Positions 63,205 to 64,000 of a stretch of DNA of 64,000 bases are shown here, one piece after another. The position numbers and the translations under genes were made by a program. Origin of the DNA: Brucella gallinifaecis (GTDB lineage Bacteria; Pseudomonadota; Alphaproteobacteria; Rhizobiales; Rhizobiaceae). The notes under the pieces are model-generated. The model was not told the origin of the DNA. It saw only the letters and a program-made list of their open reading frames with translations, and made no database searches. The stretch covers positions 310,001 to 374,000 of the forward strand of contig NZ_ML636803.1 in the NCBI RefSeq assembly GCF_006476605.1, given 5' to 3'. Within the stretch, counting starts at the first letter, position 1, and every line of letters starts with the position of its first letter.

Positions 63205-64000
63205 CAGACAACACCAGCACCGATACCGCCGCGCCGATGCGGCTGCGCGCCGAGCCGCCCCGCGTCACCCGCCTGTCCCGCAAGATGCTGGCAGGCGTCG
63301 GAGCTGTCGCGCTTCTCGGCATCGGCGGGGCGCTGATCTACGCGCTCCAGACCCGCGATGCTGGACCGGGAGGCGAAGAACTCTATTCGACCGACAATCG
63401 GCCCACGGCAGACGGATTGTCCGGCCTGCCGCGCGACTATACTGGCCCTGTCTTGGGGCCGGCTTTGCCGGGCGACCTCGGCCGGCCGATCCTCGACGCG
63501 CAGACAAGGGGCCAGCCGGTCGCACCGCCCGTCATGACGACGCCCGCTGTCGATCCCGAGGAACAGCGCCGTCTCGCCGAGGAAGAAGCCGCCCGCTTGA
63601 GCAACGTGTTTTTCCAGTCCGGCCCGCGCACGGGAGCGCCAGCAGGAACGGCAATGCCCGGCCTCGCTGGCCTTGGCCTCGGCGGGCAGCCCGCGACACA
63701 GGATCGCCACGCGGCGTTTCTCAACGGACCCGTGGACCGGCAGACCGTCGCCCCGGATCGCGTCACGCCGCCGGCATCGCCTTATATGCTTCAGGCCGGG
63801 GCCGTGATCCCGGCCGCGCTCATCACCGGCATCCGTTCCGACCTACCGGGCCAGATCACCGCACAGGTGACTGAAAACGTCTATGACAGTCCGACCGGCT
63901 CGCTACTCCTGATCCCGCAGGGCACGCGCATCATCGGCCAATACGATGATGGCGTGACCTTCGGCCAGCGCCGCGTGCTGCTGGTCTGGAACCGCCTGAT
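63201..64000 (+). CDS. trbI: TrbI (VirB10-like) channel protein, truncated by the window
   Basis: The visible 266 residues show the N-terminal cytoplasmic segment, one membrane helix (MLAGVGAVALLGIGGALIYAL), a Pro-rich linker and the start of the VirB10 beta barrel (SPYMLQAGAVIPAALITGI, TENVYDSPTGSLLLIPQGTRIIGQYDDGV). The C terminus lies beyond 64000. ATG 63201 overlaps the trbG stop. Confidence 0.95.
   Translation, partial: MTDNTSTDTAAPMRLRAEPPRVTRLSRKMLAGVGAVALLGIGGALIYALQTRDAGPGGEELYSTDNRPTADGLSGLPRDYTGPVLGPALPGDLGRPILDAQTRGQPVAPPVMTTPAVDPEEQRRLAEEEAARLSNVFFQSGPRTGAPAGTAMPGLAGLGLGGQPATQDRHAAFLNGPVDRQTVAPDRVTPPASPYMLQAGAVIPAALITGIRSDLPGQITAQVTENVYDSPTGSLLLIPQGTRIIGQYDDGVTFGQRRVLLVWNRL

Overview
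The first 20.9 kb is an alphaproteobacterial chromosome backbone. Gene content and protein style point to the Brucellaceae (Brucella, including former Ochrobactrum): rpiA, a gph-type phosphatase, a fused NAD(P)HX epimerase/dehydratase, glnB-glnA, an ATP12 chaperone, a cyclic beta-glucan ABC exporter of the Cgt/NdvA type, and the minus-strand run RlpA - DacF - tmk - holB - metG - TatD - MBL hydrolase. It ends in a set of very small membrane or periplasmic genes and an intact tRNA-Asp(GTC) at 20853-20929. I recognise the genus only from family resemblance; no search was run.

Immediately after the tRNA the composition changes, and everything to 64000 looks like one integrative and conjugative element (ICE) with cargo. 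The right half is its backbone: ArdA antirestriction, DUF6499/DUF2285 genes, an excisionase-like HTH protein, RepA, DUF2840, a TraF-type S26 peptidase, DUF736, a lytic transglycosylase, a DUF3363 relaxase, the TraG coupling protein, a ribbon-helix-helix protein, and trbB-C-D-E-J-K-L-F-G-I (trbI runs off the window). No integrase is present, so the element must extend beyond 64000 or have lost it. trbE carries an in-frame amber codon near its start.

The cargo between the tRNA and ardA is a defence region made of three blocks. Block 1 (21.3-31.8 kb) has a minus-strand HNH nuclease, then a Phd-like DNA-binding protein with its own palindromic operator candidate, then a tightly overlapping operon: cytosine-C5 methyltransferase, Vsr nuclease, MORC-type GHKL ATPase, Z1 helicase-like ATPase, DUF4420-type PD-(D/E)XK nuclease and AIPR protein. 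Block 2 (32.2-33.95 kb) is a MarR regulator with paired operators divergent from DUF4287, DoxX and cupin genes. Block 3 (34.3-40.1 kb) is a second, unrelated cytosine methyltransferase overlapping a 993-residue protein with two GHKL ATPase domains and a histidine-kinase H-box, followed by a 585-residue protein with a receiver-like N terminus. This arrangement suggests a DNA-modification system wired through a two-component phosphorelay. Each block is bordered by a short relic encoding the same C-terminal peptide (WRA...Y-x-YAIAL), and a tRNA 3'-end fragment lies at 32.09 kb; both look like scars of modular assembly.

A second cargo, between the relaxase and traG, is a variant floR-type phenicol exporter with a LysR gene behind it. 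Upstream of it lies a nine-codon leader (MGSSKSADK) followed by an 11-bp hairpin, the layout of the cmlA translational attenuator. A third small insertion between the tra and trb parts carries GNAT and YjhX-like genes.
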